A stretch of 64,000 bases of DNA from assembly GCA_039704465.1 (NCBI GenBank), contig JASFAU010000004.1:1575488-1639487 (forward strand). Reading direction: 5' to 3'. Origin of the DNA: Plasmodiophora brassicae (Eukaryota; Endomyxa; Phytomyxea; Plasmodiophorida; Plasmodiophoridae). Position numbers and translations under genes: made by a program. Every line of letters starts with the position of its first letter. Positions within the stretch are counted from its first letter, which is position 1. The notes beneath the pieces were generated by a model. It was not told the origin of the DNA. It did not search any database and worked only from the letters and a program-made list of their open reading frames with translations. Of the stretch, positions 54,871 to 64,000 are shown in pieces.

Positions 54871-55980
54871 TTATAACGTAACCGAGCCGATCGATTGCCC
54901 GACACGTACAACCTGGCCCGGCTGGACAGTAAACTCGAACTGCTTGTCGGGTGCCTCCCAGACAACGACCAGGGTGGACCCGAGCATGAACCGGCCGAGC
55001 TCGTCACCCCGTTCGCTTAAGTGCATGAACGGGCGTCGCAGCGGCGGCATACCGACCTGGCTGCCGTGCAAGTTTGTCACCAGATCGTCATCCATGTTGA
55101 TACGGATGGACCCGACATTAAAGGCGCCGACGGCGGTTAGCGAATAGAACCCGTGCGCCCATTGCCCAATCAGCGATACGCGTTCGTTCATGGTGAACAG
55201 GCCGGGGACGCGTCTGACCAGGGCGGGCGCCACGGACAGCAGATCGCCAGCGATATGCATTCGCTCGCAGATATGCCATCGGGACGGCGAATGGAACCGA
55301 TGGTAATCGCCAGGCGCCAGGTACACAACGCAGTAGTACAGGGAGGACCCCGGCCCCGGTTCGGGTGCGCACCCCAGGAACCCGTCCAGCGCATACGACG
55401 AGTCTTTGATCTGGTCCAGACGCCCATGCGGCGACACCTGCCCGCATCTACACCGCCGAGAGTGAGGCACACGTTGCCAGCCATCACGGGCGGAAACGTA
55501 CATCGTGACGAGCCCATCGGCAGGCGAGACAACATCGGCAACGGCATCAATGGGTCGAATACCGTCCTTCAACGGGCGCGTGAAGAAGTCGTTCAAGGTC
55601 GTGTAGGCGCGCGGCGGGTATCTGGCCTCGTCCAGGTCGGCATTGAAGAAGAAGGCCCAGGCCCCGAAGATAGGCGAACGCAGGAATTCGGGAATATGCC
55701 ATCCCGCCATGAGCCCGTACATTCTCGAGGTGGCCCGGTGCGGGAGCGCTCTAGCTGCCCATCGCTGTACAGCCCCTCGTGTCAGAGCGACTGGAACCCA
55801 TAACAGGATACCTAGGCACGTGCATCGGCTACTACGTACGATGGTGGATTGGACGGGCGTCGCCGGTTCCGCCAGCGACGGAGGCACGGGAGGCGTGTTC
55901 CAGGCGGAATATGCGATGGCGCTGCCGCCAGCGGCACCAAGCAGGTGTCGCGCACGTATTACCTTCCACAGGCGGAACAT
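54871..55980 (-). CDS. PSD1: Phosphatidylserine decarboxylase, mitochondrial type
   Basis: Converts phosphatidylserine to phosphatidylethanolamine. From ATG 55980 (MFRLWKVIRARHLLGAAGG) a basic presequence leads into a hydrophobic segment; a TTG-started extension upstream is rejected. Two introns (donors GTAGTA near 55835 and GTACGT near 55500) give ~335 aa. Key motifs: TTLNDFFTRPLKDGIRPID, VVSPADGLVT (followed by the spliced ICGQVSPHGRLDQIKDSSY), VVYLAPGDYHRFHSP, and the LGST self-cleavage motif in RFMLGSTLVVVWEAP, which forms the pyruvoyl cofactor at the Ser. The end is GQVVRVGQSIGSV. Known to act at the inner mitochondrial membrane. It is followed 233 bp upstream on the same strand by another lipid enzyme. 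Confidence 0.93.
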   Translation of the reverse strand: MFRLWKVIRARHLLGAAGGSAIAYSAWNTPPVPPSLAEPATPVQSTIVRSSRCTCLGILLWVPVALTRGAVQRWAARALPHRATSRMYGLMAGWHIPEFLRSPIFGAWAFFFNADLDEARYPPRAYTTLNDFFTRPLKDGIRPIDAVADVVSPADGLVTMYVSARDGWQRVPHSRRCRCGQVSPHGRLDQIKDSSYALDGFLGCAPEPGPGSSLYYCVVYLAPGDYHRFHSPSRWHICERMHIAGDLLSVAPALVRRVPGLFTMNERVSLIGQWAHGFYSLTAVGAFNVGSIRINMDDDLVTNLHGSQVGMPPLRRPFMHLSERGDELGRFMLGSTLVVVWEAPDKQFEFTVQPGQVVRVGQSIGSVTL

Positions 55981-56213
55981 TGCCGGAGACGGGCGCCGCT
56001 GCCACAGCAGACAGGCAGCGCCGCAGTTGCAGGTCAACCCGCAACGAGCAAGTGCGCGCTCGCAATGTCGCGCCCGCCGAATCAATCGTGCAGCAGTCGG
56101 CTGACAAGACAGCCCGTGCGTATATACGTCGTCACTTGCGCTATGGTATGCTGGCTGAAGACGTTGGCATTTTACTGCTGCCGTTGGACAATCGCGTTTA
56201 CGGCCACGGACGA

Positions 56214-57665
56214 TCAGATGACGGTGACGCAGGCTGGGTCAACGTTGTAAGACCGGGCCAGGTCGCGGCACTCGTCGACGAAATCGTCGAGCAGCGACTG
56301 CGGCTGGGGCATAGCCTGGCGCTGGACGGTCAGCGACACGTTGACGACCCCGTTGTACGACGAGACAAGCATCTGCGGCAGGATGTTCGTCATGAAGGTT
56401 TGCACGCCGGTGACTGTGGATCCGGCGATAACGACGGGAACTTGCGGGCCCGGAACGTTGCTGATCACAATCGAATGCGACAGGAACAAGTCGCGGACTA
56501 CTTGACGCTGTAAGGATTCCGGTACGACCTTGGCGATCAGCTTCTGCAACCCTAACTGCAGGTATGGCTCCGGACTCGTCTTCAGGCGGGTCATCTCGTC
56601 GACGGTCCCCTTGAGACGCGACGTACTGTCGCTAGCCGACACCTGCAACGGTACGGATAGGAAGCACCACAGGTTGTGGACCGGGTCGGATGACGAACGA
56701 CTGAACGCGAACGGCACCATGGCGCGCATCGACAGGTTCATCAGCGGCGCCGAGGGGTCGTTGCGGGACACGTAACGACGGCAGGCACCGGCCAGCGCCG
56801 TCATGACCACATCATTGATCGTGCACCCGGCGGCGTTCTTGATGGATTTCAAAGCAGCCAGGCGGATGGGTGGAGCGCAGAGGACGGCGTATGGGGGCGT
56901 ACAGACAGGGTGCGACGTCAAGGCGGTGTGCGAGTCACGACGGAGAGGCAAGACAAGAAGCTTAAACAAGGAGCGCAGAGTGTTGAGAGCATAGGCGGTC
57001 GGCGGTACCGATGGGCGATGGACTGCAGCAGACTTGGCTGTCAAGTTCGTGGCACCTTCGACAATGGAGCTCAGAACATGGACCTGGCCAATACCATCGG
57101 CCAGAGCATGATGAATGCGGACGAGAACAGAATTAGGTGGTAGGATATGCATCGACCATAGCGGGCGGCCGACTGGGAATGAATCCAGACAGATGGTCTC
57201 GATAAACGCATGAACAGCGGCGTCATCTGGCAGGTCAACATCATGTCGGAGCACGCATTGCGACAGGTCAATTTCATCGATATCGAGAGGAGTGAAGTCG
57301 GTGGCACCAGGCAGCAGCGTCGAGCGGAACCGCCAGAATGCATCGCGTTGGAGGATGCCGTCGCGCACCGACTTGCAAAGTGCTGCACGCGACGGGCATC
57401 CATCCGCGAAACGAAAGAGAAGATGGGTGATGGGCGTCGGCACGTGGGCATCCAACGGGAACGCCGACTCGTATAATTTCCGGCTGATGAAGGACATCCG
57501 GCGCGAGAAACGTGTACCATCCGAACATGAGGGACCCGTTGGCACTGCGCTGTCGACGGGCATCATCTTGAAGCATTGCGCGAGGTACAGAACGACCGTA
57601 TTCAGGAAGGCCAATACGTGGCGGAGGTAGGTGGCGAATATATCTAGCAGGGTCTGAGTGGCCAT
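56214..57665 (-). CDS. Wax ester synthase / diacylglycerol acyltransferase (WS/DGAT, bacterial-plant type)
   Basis: Single exon, 483 aa. The active-site motif is HHALADG (HHxxxDG consensus) within SVLVRIHHALADGIGQVHVL. Other conserved parts: PLWSMHILPPN before it, TINDVVMTALAGACRRY, NLSMRAMVPFAFS, and near the C-terminus SIVISNVPGPQVPVVIAGS, the ND/NVPGP motif of the family. The hydrophobic N-terminus (TYLRHVLAFLNTVVLYLA) may anchor it to ER or lipid droplets. It transfers acyl chains from acyl-CoA to fatty alcohols or diacylglycerol. The family is common in actinobacteria and plants and patchy in protists. Confidence 0.88.
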   Translation of the reverse strand: MATQTLLDIFATYLRHVLAFLNTVVLYLAQCFKMMPVDSAVPTGPSCSDGTRFSRRMSFISRKLYESAFPLDAHVPTPITHLLFRFADGCPSRAALCKSVRDGILQRDAFWRFRSTLLPGATDFTPLDIDEIDLSQCVLRHDVDLPDDAAVHAFIETICLDSFPVGRPLWSMHILPPNSVLVRIHHALADGIGQVHVLSSIVEGATNLTAKSAAVHRPSVPPTAYALNTLRSLFKLLVLPLRRDSHTALTSHPVCTPPYAVLCAPPIRLAALKSIKNAAGCTINDVVMTALAGACRRYVSRNDPSAPLMNLSMRAMVPFAFSRSSSDPVHNLWCFLSVPLQVSASDSTSRLKGTVDEMTRLKTSPEPYLQLGLQKLIAKVVPESLQRQVVRDLFLSHSIVISNVPGPQVPVVIAGSTVTGVQTFMTNILPQMLVSSYNGVVNVSLTVQRQAMPQPQSLLDDFVDECRDLARSYNVDPACVTVI

Positions 57666-58365
57666 GGGTAAAGGCCGGCGGACGATGGGCGACGAGGTGG
57701 CGATGCCGATGCTGGCGGGGGAACCGGGGAGAGGCGGCGGACTCCGCTGCAGTTTCGGCGCCCGGTCCGCCGAGGCTACAATAGATCACCAAGTCGTAAA
57801 AGATCATCGCACCACCCCGCCCGTGTATTGAGCGCTCGCACTGAGGTAGTCAACGCGCTGGCCGTATTTACCTGACAGTGAAAGGATTACTCGAAGAACG
57901 ATCGTTAAGATCACGACAAAGACAGCGAGCAGGACGGTAGCTGACCAGGAATATCCAGCCCACTGGCATGTTCATGTGTTCAGCAAACGCGTCCTTGTCA
58001 CTCTTTATTATAACATGCAGTGAACCGGCGGCACCTGGTTCTGGACGTGTTCCTTCGTCCCAGTGCAGGGTAGATGACGCTGTCCAATCGTACAAGGCGC
58101 GTCCGTTCAAATTTCTTGTAGGCACCGTTCTGCTCCTGTTTTTAAACTGGCTAGCTGGCGAGATGCTGGGCTGCAGGGTGCCGAGCATGTGAGCTGGGCG
58201 GGTCGTAGTGGTCGCTGCGCACGCGTGGTCATGTGCCAGTGGCCGATGTATGCTGGTGCGGGTCGGGGCGACTTGTGACGCTTCTTATTTTAGCAGGCTG
58301 TATTTGAACAGATTCTAGATAGAGGCCCCCTAAACCAGCCGTCTTGTTGGTCCTTTTTTGACATC
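57666..58365. other. Intergenic, 700 bp
   Basis: Contains the GH71 3' side and the upstream region of WS/DGAT. The minus frame 58188-57868 (107 codons) is open but shows nothing recognisable. The part near 58280-58400 is AT-rich. Confidence 0.45.
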
Positions 58366-60378
58366 CTACAGGATTTCGGCAATCACGTAGAGGAGGAATA
58401 TGACTTGGAGCGAATCAGTTCTCGATGCCCGACTGGCGAAACTCGTCGCGTTCCTTTTTGCGTGATTCACAAAGGGCTGAGACGACGTCGATATAGGTTT
58501 CGGTGCCTTGTTCGCCAGTGCCGTGGACTTTCGTACGCCTGTGTTGAGCACCCGAACCTGATTCGACGGAAACAAATTTTGCATTGTTCTGGATCTCTGG
58601 TTGTGAACTATCCATGTTGTAGATCGTCGCGATTTGAAGTGGAGCGCGCGAATCGACATTGCGCTTCGCGCTGATTTTGTAATCGGTGACAACAGGATTG
58701 CTGTACGGTTTCCCGTCTTTGTAGAGACACGAGAATGTCGAGTCGATACCACTTTTCGAATTGATTTCGTTGCCCGTCTCAAGCCTATTGTTGTGTGGGA
58801 TGACTTTGCGAAATCTTGAGTAGATATGGGCTTCTTCAACGATTCCGTTGCCAGTACAGGAGTCCGCTTTGCGGTCGACTGCATTATCTGCCGCTTCGTT
58901 GCTGTATTTGCCGCAAGAACACATTGGTCGGCTTGCACGAACTTCGAATATACATTAAAGTTCCGGTACACGATGTGGTTGCTAAACGGCAGATCACCGA
59001 CAACGGATAGTATAACATCGCCGTTCCGTTTCAGAACAGCGGATTGCAATCCTTGATCCTGGCCAAGCGAAAAAATGCTGAATCCAGTGGGAGCCCTCAC
59101 CGTCGACGTATTCGATCCCGAATTCATTGTCAGCATGGCCGACGTATACAGCATCGTGGCAACATAGAGCATGTCGTCGATCACCTGGCTGTTGTTGACC
59201 GGGTTCGGATTGTACGGATCTGCCATGGGCACAGCATTCTTCGAATGTGTCCGATAGAAGATGAATAACTTCTCACGCCCAATTACAGGGTACGCCCCAG
59301 TCTTCCATCGCGTACTGAAGTATCGGGTCAACTCCAAATATGCGTCGTGGCTGTAATTTGTGGCAGGGGGGCATTCTGACGAGTATATCATCGGGGCTTG
59401 TGGCCCGATGTACGACGATTCTGCGTAATCGTTCCAGGTGACGATTTCGACGAGATCGGGCTGCGTCTCATATATAGTCTCCCACCGTTCCATCCACATT
59501 GTGGGCCCTCGATAATTGCCATAAATTCCATTGTGACTGTTTGAAAGAAATCAGTGAACGATGGTAAGGAAGCAGCGACGGAGTATGTACTTCGGCCTGT
59601 CGTGTGTTGAGAACCATGGCCCAATGGAGGCCATGAACGCGCGTGATCGCTGGTTACATCCCAAGCGGTAGTTGACCTCGTTGTCTGGAATCGTGGCGCC
59701 TAGGAGTTTGCCAAGACCTTTGGAGGGGTTCGGGTATCCCAACAAATTCCAGCTGAACAATCCATCGACGACTGGGTACTTATCGATGATATTCGTTACA
59801 TCAATGACACGAGGAAGACCCGTGGTGGAATTTCCACCCGACGGGACGAAGAACGGGATGAAGTATACGCCTTTGCCGGTGATAAATGATGCCTGCGAGA
59901 AAGCGGACGCCCACCAATTGCTAACGTTCCCGACGCCCGGAATCGCTTGGCCGACGAATGTTGACAGCATCTGTTTTCCATTTCGGTACGCCTGACTGGA
60001 TCGGGACGAGAACGTAGTCAGAATGCTAACGATATCGGCCTGTGGCATGTTCTTGCTCATGTCAAGACTGAACATCAGCTGGAATCCGGTATTCAGCTGG
60101 TCTGCGGCGTCAAATATCAAAGTTGCCCTTTGCCGGTATACCGGCGACCCGCTCCAGACGGCCAGGTTCAATGCGAACCCGTCAATGCCGGCCGATTGCG
60201 CAAGGAGAATATCGCGCTGGAACCCGGCCATGGTAGAGTTGGTTGACGGAGAGAAGATCATATAGTGGGCGAACAGGAATTTCCCATTCGTGGTCGGTGT
60301 TTTCACTGGCGCATCCCCGGGACAGGACGCCGTTGCGCATCCAACCACACTCAACAACAGGACAACGTTCGCCATCAT
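58366..60378 (-). CDS. Glycoside hydrolase family 71 (alpha-1,3-glucanase, mutanase-like), secreted
   Basis: Exons 60378-59591 and 59536-58366 give 652 aa. The signal peptide is MMANVVLLLSVVGCATA. The catalytic part starts FLFAHYMIFSP, then DILLAQSAGIDGFALNL, MFSLDMSKNM, YFIPFFVPS and VDGLFSWNLLGYP. Splicing (50-odd nt intron, GTACAT...AACAG) joins SIGPWFSTHDRP to NHNGIYGNYRGP, leading to the hallmark LVEIVTWNDYAESSYIGP. GH71 enzymes digest alpha-1,3-glucan of fungal walls or bacterial mutan. The last ~170 residues are Ser/Thr/Arg-rich with a hydrophobic end (VIFLLYVIAEIL), perhaps a GPI signal. Base composition is less GC-rich than the neighbours, hinting at different origin. Confidence 0.88.
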
Positions 60379-61291
60379 GCTTTGGCCGTGATCGATCTAG
60401 GATATTCCTCGTATCGTGGCCGACCAAGTATCTGTTGCACAGGCGTTTCGAACTTCAGGACAGAGCAGAACAGGCAAGGTGACGGTCGGCGCAGGGAGCG
60501 CTTCCAAAAGTAGGGTTGGGCTGATGGGGGTGCGGTGAGGTGCACCAAACGCACGTACGATGGAGCGTGCGCCGTCCTCCGATGCCTCCTGCACGATGTC
60601 ACGATGCGCATGCCGGTTGGACGGCGGTCTACGTCGTTAAGGTAGACGTCGCTCAACGTGAAGCAGGCGCCGACTCTGTGGTGGGCGTCGTTCGCGCGAT
60701 CGACGACCCGACGACTCTACCGGCCGCCAACGCCGTCCACTGCATCGTCGTATACGGCCGCCCGACATGCCGCTGTATTCGGCATCGCACGTCGCGGGTC
60801 GCCGGACGCGCCAGCCTGCCCTGCCTGCACCCGCGCCGGCGTCGCCGGCGACCAGCGACACTTGCCACCCACGATGACTATACGCATTCGTAGAACGCCA
60901 TCAGGTTGACCTGCTCCATACTCAAGGATACTGCCAGGTGCAGCGGTCCCCAAGGATGATAGATGATCTGGGCAGTTCAGTAGTGCTGTCGCAGATGCGG
61001 CCCACCTCCTACTCCTGTGCCTGGTTCACTGCCTCGAGTCGTCCGTGAAGACAGCAGGGCCGTCAGGGCGCCAAGTAACATGAAGGGCAAGGTCAGAGTA
61101 GTTGGCCACATTCATGTTTTGTGTGCTGATCGGTATGTGCGCAGAGGACTGAAGATCGAGATCGGAGAGCGTGCGACCACAGGAAGCCCGACGTCGTTCC
61201 TTCCGGCGTCGATGGTTCCCCAGCTGACCATCGCGAACCCGGGTACATCGTCCTATATACAAGCAGGCCAGCTGAGTCTGGCCAAAGTTGC
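60379..61291. other. Region without a firmly supported gene
   Basis: A plus-strand frame from ATG 60582 to 60893 (MPPARCHDAHAGW..., then VYVVKVDVAQREAGADSVVGVV) has protein-like composition and might be an upstream exon of the following Rap1-type gene, but I could not connect it. The frame 61017-61319 (+) is also open. Nothing else recognised. Confidence 0.3.
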
Positions 61292-61646
61292 ATGGGCGAT
61301 CCGACTCCCGAGCCAGTAGAAGCCGTTGTCATGCGCCTTATGGAGGAATTCCACCAGCCGATTGAGGTCGTCATGCACTCCCTGATCATTCACTCGGTAT
61401 GTTGCAGTACTGCGATTCTGCTGGGAAGTCTGCCTCAAGCAATAGTAATAATTGTAGAGCAGTATTGAGCAGGCTCGCCTGTATTTGTCGGGATACGCGA
61501 TCCTGTCCGCGTGGGACGCCGCAGAGGATCATGACATCCTTCGCGGTGCCTACGCTGCCGAAGACGAACTCGGTGGACTCTGTTCGTACCGACTCGAGCG
61601 GGAAGTGGCGGAGCGCCTCAGCTTCCTCGGCACATTGCCATCTTGA
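61292..61646 (+). CDS. Small protein matching the Rap1 C-terminal (RCT) domain
   Basis: Exons 61292-61396 and 61458-61646 (intron GTATGT...TGTAG, 61 nt) give 97 aa. The sequence EAVVMRLMEEFHQPIEVVMH, then HSSSIEQARLYLSGYAIL, SAWDAAEDHDILRGA and a final EREVAERLSFLG follow the order of the RAP1/TERF2IP RCT fold: a helical pair, the residue-adding 'A..YL.G' helix, a W..ED..L segment and a closing V..R..F helix. In known proteins this domain recruits partners at telomeres and is preceded by BRCT and Myb domains. Those are not seen here; either exons upstream are missed or this is a stand-alone RCT protein. Confidence 0.5.
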
Positions 61647-62033
61647 TCCGCATTCTACCAATACAGGATCCGCGACTCAACCGTGGCGTGAAAAGGCGAG
61701 TGCCTCAACTGCGAGTCGTAGCAGATGCGACATCGACGTCCTTTACAGCACACCGTTGTGCTGGTGGGCAATCCGGCCCTGTGCACGTTGCTGTTTTCGA
61801 TGCATCACGGCCCAACGAGCACATACGGCGTCTCGCCGTCAGACAATCTGCAAGGCAGTCTTATCAAACCGGTACTTCCAGCGATTCCAGCTCGAGCGTC
61901 ACGTATGCGATTCTGCGAGAGGTTGCCCTCGACATCGGCTGCCTGTACCTATATGTAGTTGGAGGCCGGTACGGTCGCCTGGGATCCCCACCGTATCTCT
62001 ATCCACGATGAAGTTCTGCACCGCCTTATAGAC
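61647..62033. other. Intergenic or 5' part of the 7TM gene
   Basis: Several frames are open (for example 61643-62011 on +) and a 5' exon of the following gene may lie here, but no join in frame could be established. Confidence 0.35.
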
Positions 62034-63110
62034 ATGTTGCCGACGCTGCATGACGTGACGGTCGCTACTGCCATCGTCATGCTCGTTCTCGATGGAGCCA
62101 TTGTCCTGCCGTCCGTCGTCGCCTACCTCCGCCGTCGGCATCGCCAGCAGATCAGTGCCCGTCTGCCCACCCTAACCGTCGTCATCGTTCTGGCCCTGCA
62201 GGTCAAGGTCACGCACGACCTATTGATGGTGGCAACCAGCAACCGCTATCTGAATTGTAGCGCGAAGGCCATCATGGTCGTGCTGACGTTCGTGGCGACG
62301 GCCACGTTCAACTTGCGCGCCGCTCTGCTGTACTGGTCGTACCGCGTCACACGATCCCGAATGCTTCTCGCAGCTGCCCCGTTGCAGCCGTCCAGCCAGG
62401 ACACATCGTCCGACTGCAATGTTGAGATGGCAATCGTGCCGGTCGTGACAACTGACCCAATTCCCACCACCGAACGGGCGAATCATGCCGACGTTGGCAC
62501 AGGAGCACCGCCGACGACGAGCACATCTGGCAAGCCGCTGCTCCACAAGCCAACTGGCGCAATGCCGATCCTGAAGACGCAGCAGAGCCTGTCCGGGTCC
62601 GATCAATGGTACCTGACGCACCCGGGCGTGGCCAGCTCGTCATCCATCGTTCGCATCATGGCCGCCAGCCTGGTTGCGCACGTCACGATCCTGTTCGGGT
62701 CGTTCGTCGACGTGGTCAGGTGTCCACAGACCCCAGCGGATCGGTGCAGCGCATCCCCCTCGTATACGACGTTCATGCTTCTGTGGACCGCGGTCCTTCT
62801 CGCCCAGCAACTCTACTACGTCGCCCGAATCCGGGTCGTCGTCGACGTGTTCCAGATTCGAAAAGAGCTGATGCTCGTCTGGTACTCGTCCACGGCCTTG
62901 CTTGTTGCCTACCTGGTTCCGCCGCTTGTCGCCATCAACGACACCGTATTTCCGGTCCTCCCGCTCGCCTACTGGGCCATGCACAAGTTCCAGGTCGTGG
63001 TTCAGCTCATTCAGCCGGTCTACCGGTCATCCGAACACTGGACCGAAAATAAATTCATTCGCAATACAAAACTCCGCCTATTGCCGATGTACCCAGATAT
63101 GATACATTGA
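62034..63110 (+). CDS. Seven-TM receptor-like protein
   Basis: From ATG 62034 (MLPTLHDVTVATA) the product is 358 aa. Seven hydrophobic segments can be marked: AIVMLVLDGAIVLPSVVAYL; LTVVIVLALQVKVTHDLL; AIMVVLTFVATATFNLRAALL; a long Ser/Thr-rich loop (~90 aa); IMAASLVAHVTILFGSFVDVV; TFMLLWTAVLLAQQLYYVA; LVWYSSTALLVAYLVPPLV; VLPLAYWAMHKFQVVVQLI. The pattern FQIRKELMLVW after the fifth segment resembles the FGIRxEL stretch of seven-TM proteins linked to RGS domains, but no RGS domain follows. GPCR-like topology is seen; ligand and coupling are unknown. Confidence 0.6.
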   Translation: MLPTLHDVTVATAIVMLVLDGAIVLPSVVAYLRRRHRQQISARLPTLTVVIVLALQVKVTHDLLMVATSNRYLNCSAKAIMVVLTFVATATFNLRAALLYWSYRVTRSRMLLAAAPLQPSSQDTSSDCNVEMAIVPVVTTDPIPTTERANHADVGTGAPPTTSTSGKPLLHKPTGAMPILKTQQSLSGSDQWYLTHPGVASSSSIVRIMAASLVAHVTILFGSFVDVVRCPQTPADRCSASPSYTTFMLLWTAVLLAQQLYYVARIRVVVDVFQIRKELMLVWYSSTALLVAYLVPPLVAINDTVFPVLPLAYWAMHKFQVVVQLIQPVYRSSEHWTENKFIRNTKLRLLPMYPDMIH

Positions 63111-63440
63111 CGATATAGAACGATGTACCCTGTCTGCGCAGTCCAGTAGGTTGAAGCCATATATAACTGCATTCCGACTGCGCGGCGCAATACATCCCCG
63201 ACATGTAGATCTGTACTCAGGATGCACTGCGTAATACGTCGCAGGACATCCGATCGCTGACAGCTGTATCGACAATGTATGGGCGGAATACTTGTTCTGT
63301 ATCCGACCACGATACATTGTGAGTACGAATGCCATTTTTCCAAGACTTCTGAAACGAATGGATTCGCGTACTGTATTCACATTTCACAGCTCAGAATTTT
63401 CTGTGACAATACCATCGTCCCTTGCCGTTCGACGGGAGCG
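63111..63440. other. Convergent intergenic region, AT-richer
   Basis: Lies between the 7TM gene (+) and the right-edge gene (-). No gene supported. Confidence 0.5.
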
Positions 63441-64000
63441 TCATTGCCGTGCTAGATGCCGCCGGATCCAATTGCCGACGTGACGCGGCAAGTCGACCTT
63501 GGTGGAGAGCGTTACGTTGTCGAACATCGGGCACTGGAGTGCTATTTCACTTCGCAGCACTTCCAGGAAGCAAAACCATTCTTGCGGAAGGCCCTGTTGC
63601 AGCAGCAGACCGACACAGCGGTCAACGATTCCAACGTCCGCGTTGACAACGATGCCGTGGTCGTCCATCATCAAGCTCGGATGATCGACAAGGCACGCTT
63701 TCTGCCTCTTGACAGGGCTCTTGTTGCTTGTTGAGATGCCTGAGGCGAGCCGTCGAAGCTTGAGCTCATTTTGGATGACTGTAACGCATCCCAATAAGAA
63801 GCAGGGCCGACATGGCACGCTTAACCGAACTTACAGATTTTGATTTCTTCGAACGGAAACGTCTCAGCAACGGCCTGCTCGATCTGGTGTTCCTCCACAA
63901 GCCATTGCTGTACCCGTCTTGGCAACTCCTTTTTAGTAGACAAGGCCACAACATCTGCCAGCTTGTGGTCCAGGACCAACCTGACAGGGTTTTGGGCTTA
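63441..64000 (-). CDS. Right-edge partial gene, unknown, with an internal repeat motif
   Basis: The 5' part lies beyond 64000. The minus-strand frame enters as VRLVLDHKLADVVALSTKKE, continues LPRRVQQWLVEEHQIEQAV and ends an exon at FPFEEIKI. A GTAAGT intron (ending GTTACAG near 63792) leads to FIQNELKLRRLASGIS and runs to TGA 63441. The last exon contains TLSTKVDLPRHVGNWIRRHL, which mirrors the earlier ALSTKKELPRRVQQWLVEEH; this (L)STKxxLPRxVxxW motif, seen twice about 145 residues apart, supports this strand and reading. The plus-strand frame 63456-63734 is regarded as its shadow. No family recognised. Confidence 0.55.

Noticed and set aside
55981..56085. N-terminal extension of phosphatidylserine decarboxylase
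   Set aside because: It would start at TTG; the ATG at 55980 begins a typical mitochondrial presequence.
58415..58924. Alternative minus-strand frame overlapping the GH71 C-terminus
   Set aside because: Kept only as a finding: it has no domain and the GH71 frame is continuous from the catalytic region.
63456..63734. Plus-strand 92-codon ORF near the right edge
   Set aside because: Overlaps the minus-strand gene whose repeated motif and GTAAGT intron argue for the other strand.

Overview
This is nuclear DNA from a eukaryote. The window is GC-rich and gene-dense, with genes on both strands and mostly short introns (about 40 to 100 nt) that follow the GT-AG rule. Nearly every recognisable product is eukaryote-specific: ARF GTPase, DHHC palmitoyltransferase, CaM-kinase, ORC1, Integrator subunit 8, eIF3h, VAC14, V-ATPase B, SNU23/ZMAT2, NSE4, UBXD8 and a BRWD/PHIP-type protein. 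Several traits point to a unicellular or early-diverging lineage (an amoeba, an apusozoan, or an early opisthokont or fungus): two DYW-type PPR proteins, a class C receptor built on a bacterial-type solute-binding domain, a bulb-type lectin, a GH71 glucanase and a bacterial-type wax ester synthase/DGAT. I cannot name the species. I recognised no rRNA, tRNA, CRISPR array or prokaryotic operon.

Layout. 1-10.2 kb: a left-truncated BRWD/PHIP gene (-) with an unknown gene head to head, ARF (-), a four-TM protein, a DHHC palmitoyltransferase, a five-TM protein and a CaM-kinase-like kinase. 10.3-27.7 kb: a secreted lectin (-), a 1322-aa PPR-DYW protein, a solute-binding/7TM receptor, a small membrane protein, ORC1 (-), a 0.67-kb near-palindromic hairpin repeat, a TRF4-like nucleotidyltransferase and a second PPR-DYW protein (-). 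28-36.7 kb: RecQ helicase, VAC14, eIF3h (-), INTS8. 37.2-47.4 kb: two nearly identical His/Asp-rich secreted proteins in opposite orientation, each beside a RING-H2 gene, enclosing an MFS transporter, an unknown membrane protein and mitochondrial ClpB/Hsp78. 47.5-54.7 kb: SNU23/ZMAT2 (-), UBXD8/FAF2, V-ATPase B, an LRR protein, NSE4. 54.8-64 kb: phosphatidylserine decarboxylase (-), wax synthase/DGAT (-), GH71 (-), a small Rap1 C-terminal-domain protein, a 7TM protein and a right-truncated unknown gene (-).

The genes form no single pathway. Themes are genome maintenance (ORC1, RecQ, NSE4, Rap1-like), RNA metabolism (PPR-DYW editing factors, INTS8, SNU23, TRF4-like), endolysosome function (VAC14, V-ATPase, ARF, DHHC), mitochondria (PPRs, ClpB, PSD) and environmental sensing or secretion (receptor, lectin, GH71, His-rich proteins). 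The most unusual elements are the hairpin repeat, the His-rich pair, the solute-binding receptor with an in-frame TAA at an exon start, and a 5' splice-site preference for GTACGT. Intron positions were deduced by hand from reading frame, GT-AG ends and family conservation.
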